DNA from: Chara braunii
Taxonomy: Eukaryota > Streptophyta > Charophyceae > Charales > Characeae
DNA: 64,000 nt
Assembly: GCA_003427395.1 (NCBI GenBank)
Contig: BFEA01000797.1
Coordinates: 468,403 to 532,402, forward strand
Direction of reading: 5' to 3'
This document shows, piece by piece, positions 1 to 12,854 of the stretch. Under the pieces are notes generated by a model, which saw nothing but the letters and a program-made list of their open reading frames with translations, did no database searches and was not told the DNA's origin. Positions within the stretch are counted from its first letter, which is position 1. Every line of letters begins with the position of its first letter. A program made the position numbers and the translations under genes.

Positions 1-3000
1 TATCGTGAGCTATGCCTCGATGTCTGCTAGGCTAGAGGACTAACCGTTTGCTGATTGATAGGTGATTGGATGATGATTGATAAGTTTTTGAATGCTGATT
101 GATAGGTGATTGGATGCTGATTGATAAGTGTTTGAATGCTGATTGATTCAATTACTGGTCGTGTTTCGTTGATGTACTATGTGCCCAGTTGTGATCTGTT
201 TCTGAAATTGGCTCGTTTTCTCTAACCTGTTTCTGCCTGACGTGAACTCGCCTCTCTCGGAATTGATGGCTAAGCCCTCTTACTGATTTCCAGCAACCTT
301 CCTCCTTGCTTCCTCAACGGATCCTACCGATGAGAAGGTGTTGTGCAGTCTTCCCTCAATTCCATGAATATAGTAGGTATATTCTATCTTTGTATGACTC
401 CTTACTAGCGTCAAAGCATGTTTCATCATGAGCATAGTTTGACGTTGAAGGTTCTCAATTACGTTGTCTTTCCAACTTCCGATTTGGCCCAGGTGCAAAG
501 TGCAGGTCACTCTCACTGTGTCACTACTTTCCATTTCTTTGTGGAGGCTCTTCGCACTGCTTCTCGGTTATAATGTTAGAAGGTTTGGAGTATGAGAAGT
601 TACCCGCTTGGAATTGCTGCTAACAGTGATCAAGCTAAAGTTTTGTCTCGGATAGTATGCAAAGGTTCATCTGTCACTTACGACTTCCTTTCGAGAGTTA
701 TGCAGGGTATTTAGCCACGACTCTCACACACATTAAGTATTACATGCTATTGGGGGTTACTGTAACCAAGTCAGGTGCATAGCGTGACTGACTAACTCTG
801 CCTGTTGCACAAATCTCTGGCTGATGATAGCTCTCGCTAGCATTTGAGTACGACTACACGTGGTCATATCCCTTTTTTCATCGGTTAGGCAAGGGCTTAC
901 TGGGAAGGTGCATGAACAGGAACTGCCAGTGTCTCATACAAGATTTGCCCGAGTGTTGTTGCCTTTGCCTCACAGATCTGGTTTGTTGTCTGGCATAGGA
1001 GAAAATCCCCAAAGATTATGAGAAATAGTCTAGACTAACGAAGATGACTGTGTAATATAAGTCTATCCTGCAGGCTCATACGCTGTATAGGCCGACTCAG
1101 TGACATGCGAGACGTTGTTAGTGAAAGTTGATCAGGACACTGATCCCGAGCGAGACAATGGACAATTACTCAAGGTGGGGTGGGAAATACTTGTCAGAGC
1201 CGCCCCAATTGATTTTCAGACCGAGCTGTGTATCCGCCCATGCAGTTCATCACTAGTCATCAGCCACTCGAAGCCTACCTCACAATGGACTCCCTTCATG
1301 TGAGTTTTTTTAGAACTCTGGGCGCGAGTTCGACCCTTTGATCGGGTGAACTGGGGGGCGAGATTCATATATAGATGCCAGAAGGGGCAGTTTACTCAAT
1401 TGAGACGAAGTCCTTCAAAACAACAATCACGGACTGGAAACCGGTTCATCTGCTTCTCAACGGGTTCATATGCAAGACCTATCTGTGCTAGACATTGCAG
1501 GCACGAATGTACAGTTGAGCCAGGGTCTGCCAAATTACTCTGAATACAGACGTGCTTGCTCTCGTTTCGTATTTTTTAAACGGATGTTCACTTGACGTCC
1601 CCTTCCCATAGAAACAATAGACATAGAGAGATATAGAAACACAGACAACAAGCCAGACTGCAGAGCTTATAAACCTCGTTGAACAAGTAGGAGAAAACGT
1701 GGTGCAGTTAAACTTAGGCCATAACTCAGTTTTGGGTGGAACCAGACCCACATCAGCCTCACGTTTTAAGTCTCTCCTCTACAGTGTTTGCTCAGTCTTC
1801 ACTCAGGGCTTTCCGAAATTCAGTACTCGTTCAGTAGCTCATGATTATTCTCTTTTGAGCATTTACTGCTTTAGTGCCAGCAACGCCCTCACTTCTCACG
1901 AGGCCTTAATTTCGACACACCCTGGGAAGTTTAGAATTAGCGTTGACAGACGAATCCTCTCTCATGACCAGTTTAGTTATCAGGGGACAACGCTAATCCC
2001 CATCAATCAAAAACTTTGCGAGCAGGTATGCAACTCTCCTAAGTACTGCATGCTTCTTTCCCATCAGGTGAGCATGAACAATCACATAAACAGGTAGTAT
2101 GATTACTTTTGATTAACCTGTTTAGCAATGTTCACTCCTTCCTGCGGAGAAAATGTACACTGACTGACAGGTCAGAGCCTCTTTGATGAACTCTAAAGTT
2201 CGATATTAGACGCGAAGCTCGCCATGTTCAGTCATCAGTCTCTCCCTATGACGTTTCTTTTGGCGAAAAGTGCAACGGTAACTCTTGGTTACATTCAAAA
2301 GATAAGGCCCAACGAAGAGGAACAACTGAAATATCAACCAAGCAATCCTGAACACCAAATGAGCACTGGCATCACGTCATAAATCACTCAATAGTCAACA
2401 CACGTGAGAGGATAACTCCAGAGTGAAGTACGAAGTGATCTTGGGCGAAGGTAGGATGGTAGCTCACCAAAAATCTTCTTATTTTGAACCTCCAATTATT
2501 TTTCAACCTTCCACAAAGTTTAATCATCAATCCCGTAAACCTTCTCTTATTTTCATTCCTCGTCCTTCCCTTTTTCCCCAATTCTCTCCCACGTTTTTCG
2601 CCTCCATACTCTGCCTCAAAATCAATGATCACAACCTAAGTAATTAGTTTACCAGCGAACCCACTTATGAGAACTTAACTCCCCTTATTAATAGTGGTTT
2701 TAGGAATCAGCGAGAGAATAAAGCAAGACCGGACTCGTGTCACTACCATCGACCAGCATAGTGGTAGTCGGATCACGTCCGTTGTCGTGCAAACAACTGC
2801 TTGAGCTCAACGAGCACCCGCCTTACGGTCAAAAGAAAGAAAAGGGTAATACTAAAAGGAAAAAGTTACCAGCCGGTAGCAATCAACGTAGAATACGAAA
2901 ACATTTAGGGTGGTAACTCTGGGTGTCAAGATTAATCCCAAATTAAGATTGCGCCAAAAAAAAAAAAAAAAAATCTGGCTTAACCTCTGGCAATGGCCGC

Positions 3001-5866
3001 CTGCCTGGCTTAGACACTGCACCTTCGAATATCACGCCATGAAATCATCAACGCAGTGGAGAGGAATGATTGTCAATATGGGGACAAGCACCCATAGAAA
3101 GAGAGTGCAAGAAGCGATCTCGTCCACGAGGATAACGTGACAACAGAGATCAACCTTTGTGGATCGGGGTTAAAGGCGTCGATGTGCTCGACTGAGCCAC
3201 TCTGCATTTAGATCAACAATTCATACAACTCTCCCCTCACATTAGTGACAGGACCCTTTGACTTCCCTCTCTCCTATGCATCTCATACGTGTCCCACTCT
3301 TGCTCTCCTCTAGTCCTTATTAGTCGCTTCACTGGCGCACGACTCCATCCAGTAGTATCGGTCTCTCCGCCTTTGCTTTCGAGCCCTAACAATCACCGTC
3401 ACGAGATGTAGCCAGTACAACAGACCATGCATGAAAGTGTCCACGAGCGATGGCCAACAAACGAAGGACATTTCATACTCAGAGAACTCGCGCGCCTCGC
3501 TTCACAGGTCCCCCATGCATGTCACTCTCACCACCGCCCATAAGCACTTTGCGTCCTTAGATGCGTCATTATCATCTCTACCTCCTCGCCCCTCTTCTCG
3601 TAACGCTTCGTCTTCCCCCCCCCCCACATATGATCATGTCTCTCCTCACTACCTCCTCTTTGCAGTGCCATAGATGAAGATCGTAGGGAGGGGTTGATGT
3701 CAACCTTGGGGCCCAAACGCGCCTTGCAGGAACCGTACTTTCACTCGCCGCCCAGCCTCTTTGCTCCCGTTCTCGATCACCCATGAGCCTAGGCTAAGCG
3801 TTCGCCCCCGACCATCTCTGCACCACTGCTGGAGGGTAGTCAAACGCGCACAGAACAGTGGGACACACACCCGTGCGGACGTCAACAGTAGTCTTTGTCT
3901 TTCGGAGGACCCATGCGCCCGATCTCTCTCTCTCTCTGTTTCTCTCTTTGTGTCCAACACACGAGCATAACCACCTCACACTTTTGCTGCTTTAGCCTCT
4001 TTCCCTCAGACTGCAATCAGCTCCCTCGATCTGGCTCTCAAGCATGTCACATTAACTTCTTGCACGCGAGTGTCAAGTTGGCGTCAGCACTCCAAGCATA
4101 CCAGCTGCCCTCCGCTAGTGTCCACGCCAAGTGTGTTTTCGTACCGCGCGTCAGCCTCCGTATATCCCCTCTGAGTCCCACACGCCTCTCTCGTGTAACT
4201 GCCTCTCCGTCTCAGTCCCTCCGCTGAGTTGAACTGGCCTCAGGACCGTCCTCTACGGACTCCGCGGACGGGTGTTCTTTCCTCCATTGCTCCAGTCCAT
4301 GCCACGACTGTGTCTGCGCGTCGCTAGCTTCAGACTCAGCCTCTGAGTCCCGGTCCAGCTCCTGCTGCTCTCGCTCAGTTGTACTCGTGGTAGTCTCTTC
4401 CTTGTGGTAAGTGACCATGACCTTCAGGGTCGCGGTTACTCCGTCCCTTCTGCACCTCCGCTCGGCACGATCCCGAGCCTCAGTAACCACGCCCTGGACT
4501 TTCTTGTCCTCCCTCAATTCTCACTCCTTCCCCCCGTAGACGTTGATCTTTAGTCTAGCCAGCCCATCACTTTTGGTGTAACTCAGGCAGGCATCCACCG
4601 TAGCTCCTTTTTCGCACATGCGCTCCTAGCTCCATTAGAACCTTAAATGCCCTGGCCTATAGCCAAACAGGCCGTTGCTCCGCGCCATAGCGACCTTCCG
4701 CTAGGAATAGCCAGAGCCGATACCTGACGCACGAGTGCACAGTAGGTCTACCAACTCACCTCACAGTCCTACCTTCCAATTCGCGCGAGCTTTAGCCAAC
4801 CCAGGCAGTCAAGAGCTGAGGGCATCAGCTCACTGCCACTAGCTCTCACCAATGAGTAACAGCAAGTGCACCCTCTGCACTCTAGTGAAGAAGAACGGGA
4901 GACCGCTTTCTTTTATAGAAAGTAGAAGTCCACTGTTCACTGCATCTCAACCTATAAAACAACAGCCGGCGCACGGTGGTCCCATAACGGGATCCCAGCC
5001 ACCAGATTTTCCCTCAAGAGAAGCCCTCAAGCTATTGTCGTCGGGTACCCGCGTCTGATGGCAAGGAGGGGGTTCATGACTTCCTACAGGGGGTGATGAA
5101 CTTCCTACCGAAGCGGCCCCGGGTGCCCCTTTTTTGGGGTTCTGCACTGATCGCGACCCGCCGATTAGACTCACAAAATTGGGAAACGTAGGGCCTGACA
5201 GTCTAGGCCATCAGACTATTCGGGTTCGAATTCGAACCGTTGACGACCATTCCCGCGAAGTAACTACAATAAAAAAAAAAGCCGCATCTGAGAGTTCAAA
5301 AAAACTAATATTAATAATTAAAAAAAAAAAAAAAACGAAAACGTAAAGATAGAGTGACTAGAGGCCGTCAGATATCCCCGAATTAAGGCTGACAGTTCAG
5401 TCGCGCAAATTAGACCTCTAGCTTTCTTTTCATTTTTCTTTTTACATTTCATTTTTCTTTCTTGTTTTCTTCGCTTAGCCCCCCTTTTCTCTGACAGCGA
5501 CCACCGCTCCAAGCACCTAACCCATAACCTGGCCAAGGGGCACTCAACTTGCAGCAGAAAATACCTCGTCGGTCTGTTTACTTCCGCGTCCCTGGGCGAA
5601 CCCGGCGGCTACCACGGCCACAGGCCGGTAGTGCTCTGCTGTACAACAGGGCGTCGAACCTGCGTGGACCAATGGAAAGTTCAGTGGCGCAACTTTTGCT
5701 AGGAAGGACACCAACCGGATCGGTCCACTACAAAGTACCACCCAGACATTCTAGGAGCAACACGAAGGCTCAGGAACAACTTGGCGAGCTGCGGCGAACG
5801 AGCGAGGAACGAATATAGAGTAGGAGCCTGGCACACAGGAGGGCCGGGACACCACGCCCTCCGACA
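1..5866 (-). repeat. 3' LTR (left copy) of giant gypsy-type element, truncated by window edge
   Basis: Collinear direct repeat of 18486-23672, roughly 90-95% identical by eye in aligned blocks. Similarity starts at base 1, so the true outer end lies outside the window. It stops at 5866 in ...CCTCCGACA, so on the minus strand the LTR begins TGTCGGAGG, as expected for a TG...CA LTR. A minus-strand TATA box (TATAAAAG, 4910-4917) is conserved in the other copy, about 1 kb from the LTR start. This copy carries about 700 bp (about 1556-2255) missing from the right copy. Orientation is inferred from the minus-strand gag-pol between the copies. The alternative is a long direct repeat of another origin, since no target-site duplication can be checked. 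Confidence 0.75.
49..148. repeat. 22-bp minisatellite inside LTR (left copy)
   Basis: About four and a half head-to-tail units built on TGCTGATTGATAGGTGATTG. Two variants alternate (GGTGATTGGA and AGTGTTTGAA types), giving a 44-bp higher-order period. The same array is at 18534-18632 in the other LTR, so it predates insertion. Confidence 0.85.
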
Positions 5867-6186
5867 TAATACGAAACCCCCACCCAGCGTCCCCGCTGGG
5901 TCGAATCAAGGCAACGAGTAGTATAAAGGAAAGGCAATCGTCTGTACTCTCTCATTCATTCTCACTTCTAATTACAGTGGGGTTCTCACGGCGCAAACCC
6001 GCGTTAACACTTTTCTTTCCCGCAACGCACTTCCCCCTTTTATTTTCTGAATAACTGATCTGTGCGATCTATAGTCGGCCCCCTCTTTCATCTGTAGCAA
6101 CATACCTCTCTCTCTCTTGTAGTGTTTTTTTGGTCTAGATCTCCATCTCCACACGTCTTCTTTTCTTTCTCAACTCTTCTTGCATT

Positions 6187-6560
6187 ATGCTTGAGACACG
6201 TAGGGGACAGGGTAGAGGAAGAGGAGGAAGGGCAGGGAAGGCCCGTGAAGAGCCGCCGCCTCGTGCAAGGCGCGAATATAGTTCGGAGGAGGAGGAGGAA
6301 GATACATGGGGTTATGACTCACACACTAGACCCTACTTACGCCATCTCCCTCCAAGTTGGTATGAGAGGACTCCATCCCCAAAGAAGATGGAGTATTTTT
6401 GAAAAAAGTTTGAGGCGCGCTACGGCGCACCCGATACTTCCTCTCCTCCGTATACCCCCAAGGCCTCTTCCACTCCCGTGATGAGTAGGGCACTTGTGCC
6501 AGCACCTCTTTCCCCTACTCCTTGCGCTGTCTCTCCACAACCATCTTTCAACAGTTGCAC
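6187..6560 (+). CDS. Possible antisense ORF between integrase and 3' LTR
   Basis: Reads on the plus strand, opposite to gag-pol. It begins MLETRRGQGRGRGGRAGK, then an acidic run (SSEEEEED) and a Pro/Ser/Tyr-rich stretch. One in-frame TGA (6401-6403) interrupts it, and the same frame continues through KKFEARYGAPDTSS to about 6560. The basic RG-rich start followed by an acidic patch resembles the beginning of some retrotransposon Gag proteins, but no capsid domain follows. Known Tat-lineage elements such as Grande carry an antisense gene in this position, which makes an accessory antisense ORF plausible. It could instead be a truncated foreign gag insertion. Function not recognised. Confidence 0.35.
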
Positions 6561-6965
6561 TCTTTTTTGCATCTTCTTTCTCCTTTCTTTACTTCATATT
6601 GAGTTCATGGCAATCTTCTATATCTTGTATAAACGCGACTTTTTCTCAACCTTCTGAGTCTGCTCTCTTTCCAATCTTTCAGTCCACGACTCACTTCATA
6701 GTGTCTCTGGCTTGAGAGTTTGAACACCTTGAGGCCGGGGATGCAGGTTCCTCGTGAACCAGGCCGATTGTTGGCCACCAAATAAATTTAAGAAGGATTA
6801 TGTTTTCATTTTCTCGTTTGCTGCCTGTTCTAACCATTTGTTCTCAATCTGAACTTTATGGTAGGGAAAGGTTACCTTAACCTTCACCTTGGCTGTAAAA
6901 TCGAAACATTGTCAGCCTGATACCAATGCTTGGGACACTTGTCCAATCTGCCGTGCTGGGAGTAG

Positions 6966-7107
6966 GGCATACCAAACCCTGTTTTTCTGCTATCTGGCTT
7001 GAGTGAAATATCTTCTTAACTTCTCAAGTGACTTAGGGGATACCAAACCCTGTTTTCTTTCTCTGGTCTGAGTGAGGCATCTCCTCAACTTCTCAGATAA
7101 AAGGAAG
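6966..7107. repeat. 72-bp tandem duplication
   Basis: Two diverged head-to-tail units beginning GCATACCAAACCCTGTTTT and GGATACCAAACCCTGTTTT, each ending in a CTTCTTAACTTCTCA or CTCCTCAACTTCTCA block. A third partial start follows at 7108. Confidence 0.75.
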
Positions 7108-8215
7108 GGGATACCAAAAGGGAACTTCAGATAAGTCTTTATATACCTGCAAAACAGTGAGTTCCACAGACAACAGACTATGCCCCAACAAGCAGGCTCC
7201 CCGACAACTAACAACCAAACAACAAGTAAACAAAATAAAACCCAGAATAAAATAATAAAATAATAAAATAAAATAATAATAGACACAACAAAATAATTCT
7301 TCACACCCAAGAGTTTATTGATTGCCTTGGTTTTGGTCCACCACTGGCCAGGAATGACAGACGTCCCGTCAGTCTAACATACCTCATTCGGCCCGCCTCA
7401 GATCATGACTAGTCAGACCATTTGTCTTGACAGCCCCTTTGACCTGCCTCCAGGTCAGGACCAGCATACCCACTACTCGAGTATGACAGCCCTTTGACAC
7501 TCTCGCCAGGACACCCAGACTATAGTGGGTCTGGTCACCCTATGACACTAGACGTCCCATCAGTCAAACTGTCGCGAACCCGGATTTCACGGGGACCGGT
7601 TGACCCACCAGTTTTTGGCCAAGGGCGCTGGCTGCCCCGCCCAAATTTTTGAACGTAGGACCCGGTCTAACTATGCTTCAAGGCTCTGGCAAGCGTTACT
7701 GGATTGCATCCTCTGACTGCGGTAGGGTTCCAGCTGACCCCTTTCGACCTCACAGGCCTGACCCCCGGAGCTTTAGCCTCAGTCGATTACAAAATTTGAC
7801 ACTCGCGTCGGGGACCTGCTGACCCCACCAGATTGCAACCTACTGCGGTAAGGCTCTAGCCGGCCCCGACAATCAATGCATCTCTAGGTTAGAGAAGAAA
7901 ATCCCAGGCACAGACAATCAAACAAGCATATCATAACCCACAAGCAGACTGTCCATGCCCCAAGTAACAGGACAAATATTTCTTAAGAGACGTCCCTTTA
8001 GTCTCAAGAGGCACTGAGCAGCAACATGATAACCAACACCAAACCCTTACCAGAGACCCCCCCTTAGCTTCAAGAAGGATGCTCAGTGCTGACCCCAGAG
8101 AGGTCCTTTCCCTCAGCTGGGAATTTCTTTTCCAAGAGACGTCCCGTTGGTCCCAAAGAAATGCTGAAGTGCTGATCTCAGAGAGGTCCCTTCCCTCATC
8201 TGAGTGAAGACAGGC

Positions 8216-8395
8216 AACTTAGTTAATAAACACGAAGTCCCTCTACTGACAACTCTCAGTCAGGTAAAGTTGGACTTCTTTATGCCTGTCCTCATCTGAA
8301 TTTCTTGGACGGACAACTTAGTCAAGAGACACAAAGTCCTTCTGCCAACAACTATCGATCAGACAGAACTGAACTTCTTTATACCCATCATACTT
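8216..8395. repeat. Diverged tandem duplication of about 90 bp
   Basis: Two units share ACTTAGT..AA..ACA...AAAGTCC, then a CAACT(C/A)TC..TCAG block and GGACTTCTTTATGCC or GAACTTCTTTATACC. They lie in the noncoding part of the giant element. Confidence 0.6.
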
Positions 8396-8783
8396 TTCTC
8401 TTTATCATAAAAATAATACTGATTATATCTTCTGATGTGCCACAGCCATGAGTTCCTCAGACCTTTGACACTGCGTCAATGCTCACGAAAATTATATCTT
8501 ATAGTTATTCCTCACTCTCAGGGACTTGAGACTCATGGATCGACTGTAGCATTGTATCAAGGATAAAGTCTTATTGACTTCTTTGCTTATTGAAACAAAA
8601 AATTAAATGACTTCTTGGAAAATTGAAATGTTGAATTGACCTTGCAAAAAAAAAATCATAGTCTGCTGAAAATTCAGTCTTCCCGTCTCATTGTCTTACT
8701 GTACCTTTATCTCAGTTCTCTGCTCTCACTTGGATGACTGACTTTTTTTTTCTCCTCTCTTTGAGATCACCGTAGGGATCATA

Positions 8784-9917
8784 TCAGGGTTTCTGAAAAA
8801 TGGACTTACAGAGGCTTGACCCTGATACCATGTCATGAACCTTGGATCCATTCATTTCTGATATCTCATAAACTTTGTCTTTTGCTTCTCCTGTGATTCT
8901 GTAAGGACCAAGCCATTTAGACTCCAATCGTTTGGTTCATTGAGTCTCAAGAGGACTGTCAAATAGAAGAACAACGTCAACAACTTTCAATTTTTCCTTT
9001 CTTATATATATTTTCTTGTTCCATCTCTCTTAATCTGATAATCTGCTGGAAGTCATTCTCTCTGCAGCATACATCACTGTTTGATCAACTTCTGATGTTT
9101 GTCCCATTCTGATCCGGAGGAGCTCTGACATAGAATAGTCTCTGTCACTTTCTTGACTTGCCCATGTCTTGACTAAGTTCTCAATAGGCAAGGTAGCATA
9201 TCGACCATACCATAGAGTAAATGGAGCATAACCAGTAGTCCTCTTGACAGTGATACTGTCAGCATAGACAACAACTCTTAGTACTTTTGGCAAGTTACTG
9301 AGATTTCCTTCACACCACTTGTCCAATGAGTCTTTCAAAGTTTTGTGATCTCTTTTAACAGGTGCATTCGCTTGAGGGTGGTAAGTAGTCACATATCGAA
9401 TTCTGACACCCAATCTGATAGTGATCCTTCTTACAATCTCATTTATGAACTCTGATCCTCTGTCTGAGATAAACTCTCTGATAAAAGGATACGTGATATA
9501 GACTTCCTCTATCTAGTCAACCACTTGCGCGACTGTCTTTCTTTTCAGAGCTTTTTCCTCAACGTATCCAGAGAAATTATCTCTCATGTTCAATATATAT
9601 CTCATCCCGCCCTTGCCTAATGACATGGTGATGGGATCTAAATGAACTCGACTTCCTGGTTCCACCAGAATAGTGAGGAATAAAGGTTCAATCATTCTTG
9701 TGGTAGACCTCTTATGACATAACACATATGACTTACAAAATCTGAAAATCATGTCTCTCATGCAAGGCCAGAAGCAGAGTTTGACAGTCTTAGAGTATGT
9801 TGCATTAGCAGCTCTGTGGCCAACCGCAACCCCCTCATGTAGAGCAACAATTATCTCTAGTTGTCTCTCTTTACCACAGACCACTCTTAGTGGAGGTAGT
9901 TCCCCCTTACCATCCAC
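8784..9917 (-). pseudogene. Ty3/gypsy integrase (giant element), inactivated
   Basis: One minus-strand frame of about 378 codons with in-frame stops at 9513-9515 (TAG), 9030-9032 (TAA) and 8937-8939 (TGA). The N-terminal HHCC zinc finger is visible (LHEGVAVGH, then KSYVLCHK); its first Cys has become Tyr (codon 9726-9728). The core follows with VHLDPITM (first Asp) and FISDRGSEF (second Asp). The expected catalytic Glu in YHPQANAPVKRDH is Lys (codon 9354-9356). The C-terminal part contains KWLGPYRI and MNGSKVHDMVSG, typical of the region binding cDNA ends. It follows RNase H on the same strand in a different frame. Integrase would insert the element cDNA into the genome; this copy cannot. Assignment is from motif order and spacing. 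Confidence 0.85.
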
Positions 9918-10215
9918 AAAGAGATGTCATCTTTTTAGTCTGAACTTCTTCATTGAATTTTTACAGTAATATTCCTTTAGTTGTTCCTTTTCCATCTTCT
10001 TACCAATCTCTTGATGACTTCCGTCGTATTCTTCAGAAATTAAAAATATTTCTTCCTCTTTTTTTTTTACCTTCTTCTTCTTCCTTTGAACCCGAGCTCT
10101 CCCCCATTTCATGAGCAGCCACTGTTGCTGCGTTAACTTTAGCATATCAATCATTTGGCGCATCCTCTTCTTCTTTCCCAAGAATCGACTCATAAACATA
10201 GGCGTTAGGAATCTC

Positions 10216-12039
10216 TCACCAGCTGTCTCTTTCCTCAGGCCACAAACTCCACTTATAGGAGCGTGAAACTTTATAATTTTCATCATCCTTTTCATTTGGA
10301 AAATTATCAACATAGGCAAATTCTTCAATCGTTCCGTTTACATTTTCTTCTTCATTTTTTCTCCACTCAATCCGGCTCAGGCCATCTGCCCTGTTCTTCT
10401 CAGTAGGATTTTTTTTCAACTTAAAATCAAAAGTCCAGTTGAAGGCAATCCACATGCTGACTGTTGGATCTACTTGTTGGTGCTTGTTAATGACACCAAT
10501 CACAACAGATGCATCAGTCCTCAAGATGAATCTCCTCCCTAGTACATAGTGTCTGAAGCACCTTAGACTATGGATGATTGTCAACAACTCTTTTCTGAAT
10601 TGGGTATAACCTTTCTCTGTAGAATTAAGCGTCCCGCTTTCAAATCTCAGAGACCTTTCTTTCTCATTTTCATCTTTTTGAATGAGCACACCACCCAGAA
10701 CAACTGGTCCTCCATCAGCCTCAATGATGAAAGGCTTCCCTTCCTCATCATCATAAAAAGACACTCCCAACACTACACCCCCATCTTTTAGTTTCTCCTG
10801 TAGAGTTTATGCAGCGATTTGTCTTTTCTCATTCCGTGCTAGATTAGCCTCTTGCCTTACCATCTCCCTCAGAGGCTCTGCAAGGGTAGCAAAATGAGGA
10901 ATAAAAATCCTCCAGAATCCACAGACACCCAAGAAGCTTCTGACATCTGTCACTCTCTTGAGTGGCAGAGACCAGTTCAAGATCTTGTCTATCTTTTTGG
11001 GGTCAGGACTCCTACCCTTGGAGAAACATTTGAAGCCCAAGATGATTATTTCTGACTGGAAGAGAAGGGACTTTGGTCCACTGGCAGTCATGTTATATTT
11101 TTGAAGTCTCTCTTGGACCATTTTTACTCCTTCAGCATGTTCCCAGACAAACTTCCTGACTCCACCTGCGACCAAAGTCTCATCCCTTACTAGGGGTCCT
11201 TTCACAGGATTGTCATCAATATAGGGGCTGGTTACTTAAGGAGAAATGTCTTGCATGACTTGGATCATATCCCTTTGAACCACTGCCACACCATTAGTCC
11301 AACCCTGAGGTACCACGCACATCTGAATGCGCCCTCTTGGCTCGTGCATGACAGTCATTGGCCAACTAGTGACATCAATGAGAAACTGATCATAGTCAGA
11401 ATACAAATCAACTAGGGAATAAATGCATCGATCAACAAAAGATTGAGAGATGAGATCAGCGGTAGGAAGACTACCTGCATCACGTATCGTCATAGAATTG
11501 AGCTTCTAAAGATTCTGTATCCATCTCAATTCACCCACTGGTTTCCAAAAGCAAAACCAGTGGTTAGCATACGGTTCATCAGCAGGCTCAGCAACGTTAG
11601 AAGCAATTTTCTTGTCAAGATATTTTACAACCTCTGCTTCTTCTTTCAGGGCATACTTGGTCGGCCTATCATTCCATGGAACATGATCAACTGTCTAAAT
11701 TTTGACCATCTTGATCATATCCACGTCCAACCGCCCTCTCTCTTCATCATTAAAGGAGAATGCACCAGAGAATTCCTGACACATTTTGAAGATATATTAT
11801 TTATCTCTATGCAAGATAAACTGATCCGAGCCTATCTTCATTGTGTCAAATCTCTCTTTGGTGACCCTATTCCCCAATTTTGCAGATTCTCTTAATGCTT
11901 TAATAATTTTTCTCTTTTTTTTCAATGCTTCATCATAATAATTTTCTATTAGGACTGCCACCGGGTTTTTCTTCACCCCCTTGGGCTTGTATTTTCTCTT
12001 TGACCCAGTGACTATTTTCCTAAAAAAGGATGAGTCCAT
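10216..12039 (-). pseudogene. Ty3/gypsy reverse transcriptase-RNase H (giant element), inactivated
   Basis: One continuous minus-strand frame interrupted by stops, including about 11796, 11236-11238 and 10807-10809. Order: a lysine-rich linker (12039-11800), the RT start (YANHWFCFWKP, then LRWIQNL), the palm motif SLVDLYSDYDQF and VPQGWTNG, and the catalytic YIDD box at 11212-11223, only nine bases past a TAA. The thumb/connection follows (FLGVCGFWRIFIPHFATLAEPL), then RNase H from about 10720 with acidic residues in IIEADGG, the TEKGYTQFRKELL helix and LRTDAS. The family copies the element RNA into DNA and degrades the template. Sequence details such as GWTNGVAVVQRDM differ from the common plant chromovirus type seen at 54-57 kb, so this is a separate gypsy lineage. 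Confidence 0.88.
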
Positions 12040-12145
12040 GCAAATTTTAATTTCATATTTCCTCCCTTAGCAGTCTCTACAACTTTCTTAAATGCCTAAA
12101 TTTTTTCGTCTTTAACCAAGGGCGTTTATCATTTTTGAAACTTGA

Positions 12146-12600
12146 TTAATACCCACTGAAATTTTTTTTTTTAACCTCTTGTTTGCCTTCNTCTCTTAGT
12201 CTCCTAATCCTTTCAGTAGACTCTTCTTTTCTGATTGAATTAGCAAACAATCGATGCTTGAAATCATTCTTTGTGCAGACCATAAAGGTCTGTTCCTGAG
12301 CCGTCTTCGGATCTTGTAGGCCGATCCAGGATGACCCCTCATAACTGAAAAACTGGACTGCCTCCATTCTATGCAAGAATGGAGTGCCCAAGATACAATC
12401 ATGGTCCAACTCTGGCACTACAAAACCCAGTAATTCCACTGACATGGTCCCAACTCTGATAGACAGATTGTCAATAAATCCTGCCACAAAAAGTTCTCTT
12501 GCAATATTACCCAGTATATTTTGTGCAGGCCTATCAATAGACAAGTCACAAATCTCCATTGTTCTCTGAGAAAGAAGTATCATCTCTACCCAGAGTCCAC
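12146..12600 (-). pseudogene. Retroviral-type aspartic protease remnant (giant element)
   Basis: The active-site triplet context ALVDSG is readable at about 12589-12606 (Asp-Ser-Gly at 12589-12597). The next bases put the rest of the domain in another frame, so a one-base deletion right after the active site is likely. Downstream the frame reads MILLSQRT, a hydrophobic FVAGFIDNLSIRVG strand, and the DHDCILGTPFL motif matching the ILG(T/M)PFL element of gypsy proteases. It then runs into a charged linker containing one unresolved base (12191). It lies between gag and RT on the same strand, as expected for the gag-pro-pol order. Confidence 0.75.
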
Positions 12601-12854
12601 TAAGGCTCGAATCTTCACTTGATTAATATAAATGGTCAGGTGTCCACATCCCATAGTTGCGAATCTCATCTTACAACCTTGTAGTGATCTGTTCACCCGA
12701 TTGGGAAAAATTGATCTCAAGTAATTAACTTCTAATTTTTTTCTTCTCAATCAGTTTCTTTAATTCTTCTCTCAGCTTGGGTGCTAGAGTCATTGCTTCC
12801 TTGAAGGACAAAGTCACTTCTGTCTCTTCCTACGTTTTGGTAATTACTCAATAA

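Larger units (their letters stand above)
5867..8783. other. Region between integrase and 3' LTR of giant element
   Basis: About 2.9 kb without a minus-strand coding frame. It contains a possible polypurine tract near the LTR (minus strand GGGTGGGGG, about 5874-5882), a plus-strand ORF (6187-6560), and tandem repeats at 6966-7107 and 8216-8395. The motif GACGTCCCRTCAGT recurs near 7350 and 7550 and related GACGTCCCGTTGGT near 8140. CT-rich sequence fills 6500-6720. Otherwise no gene is recognised. Confidence 0.6.

Noticed and set aside
5226-5241. GGTTCGAATTCGAACC as a pol III B box.
   Set aside because: It is a perfect palindrome in the LTR, with no A box upstream, and is altered in the other LTR copy.
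8815-8850. CTGATACCATGTCATGAACC looked like a PBS-LTR junction of a minus-strand element.
   Set aside because: On the minus strand it translates in the integrase frame (MNGSKVHDMVSG), so it is coding sequence of the integrase C-terminus.
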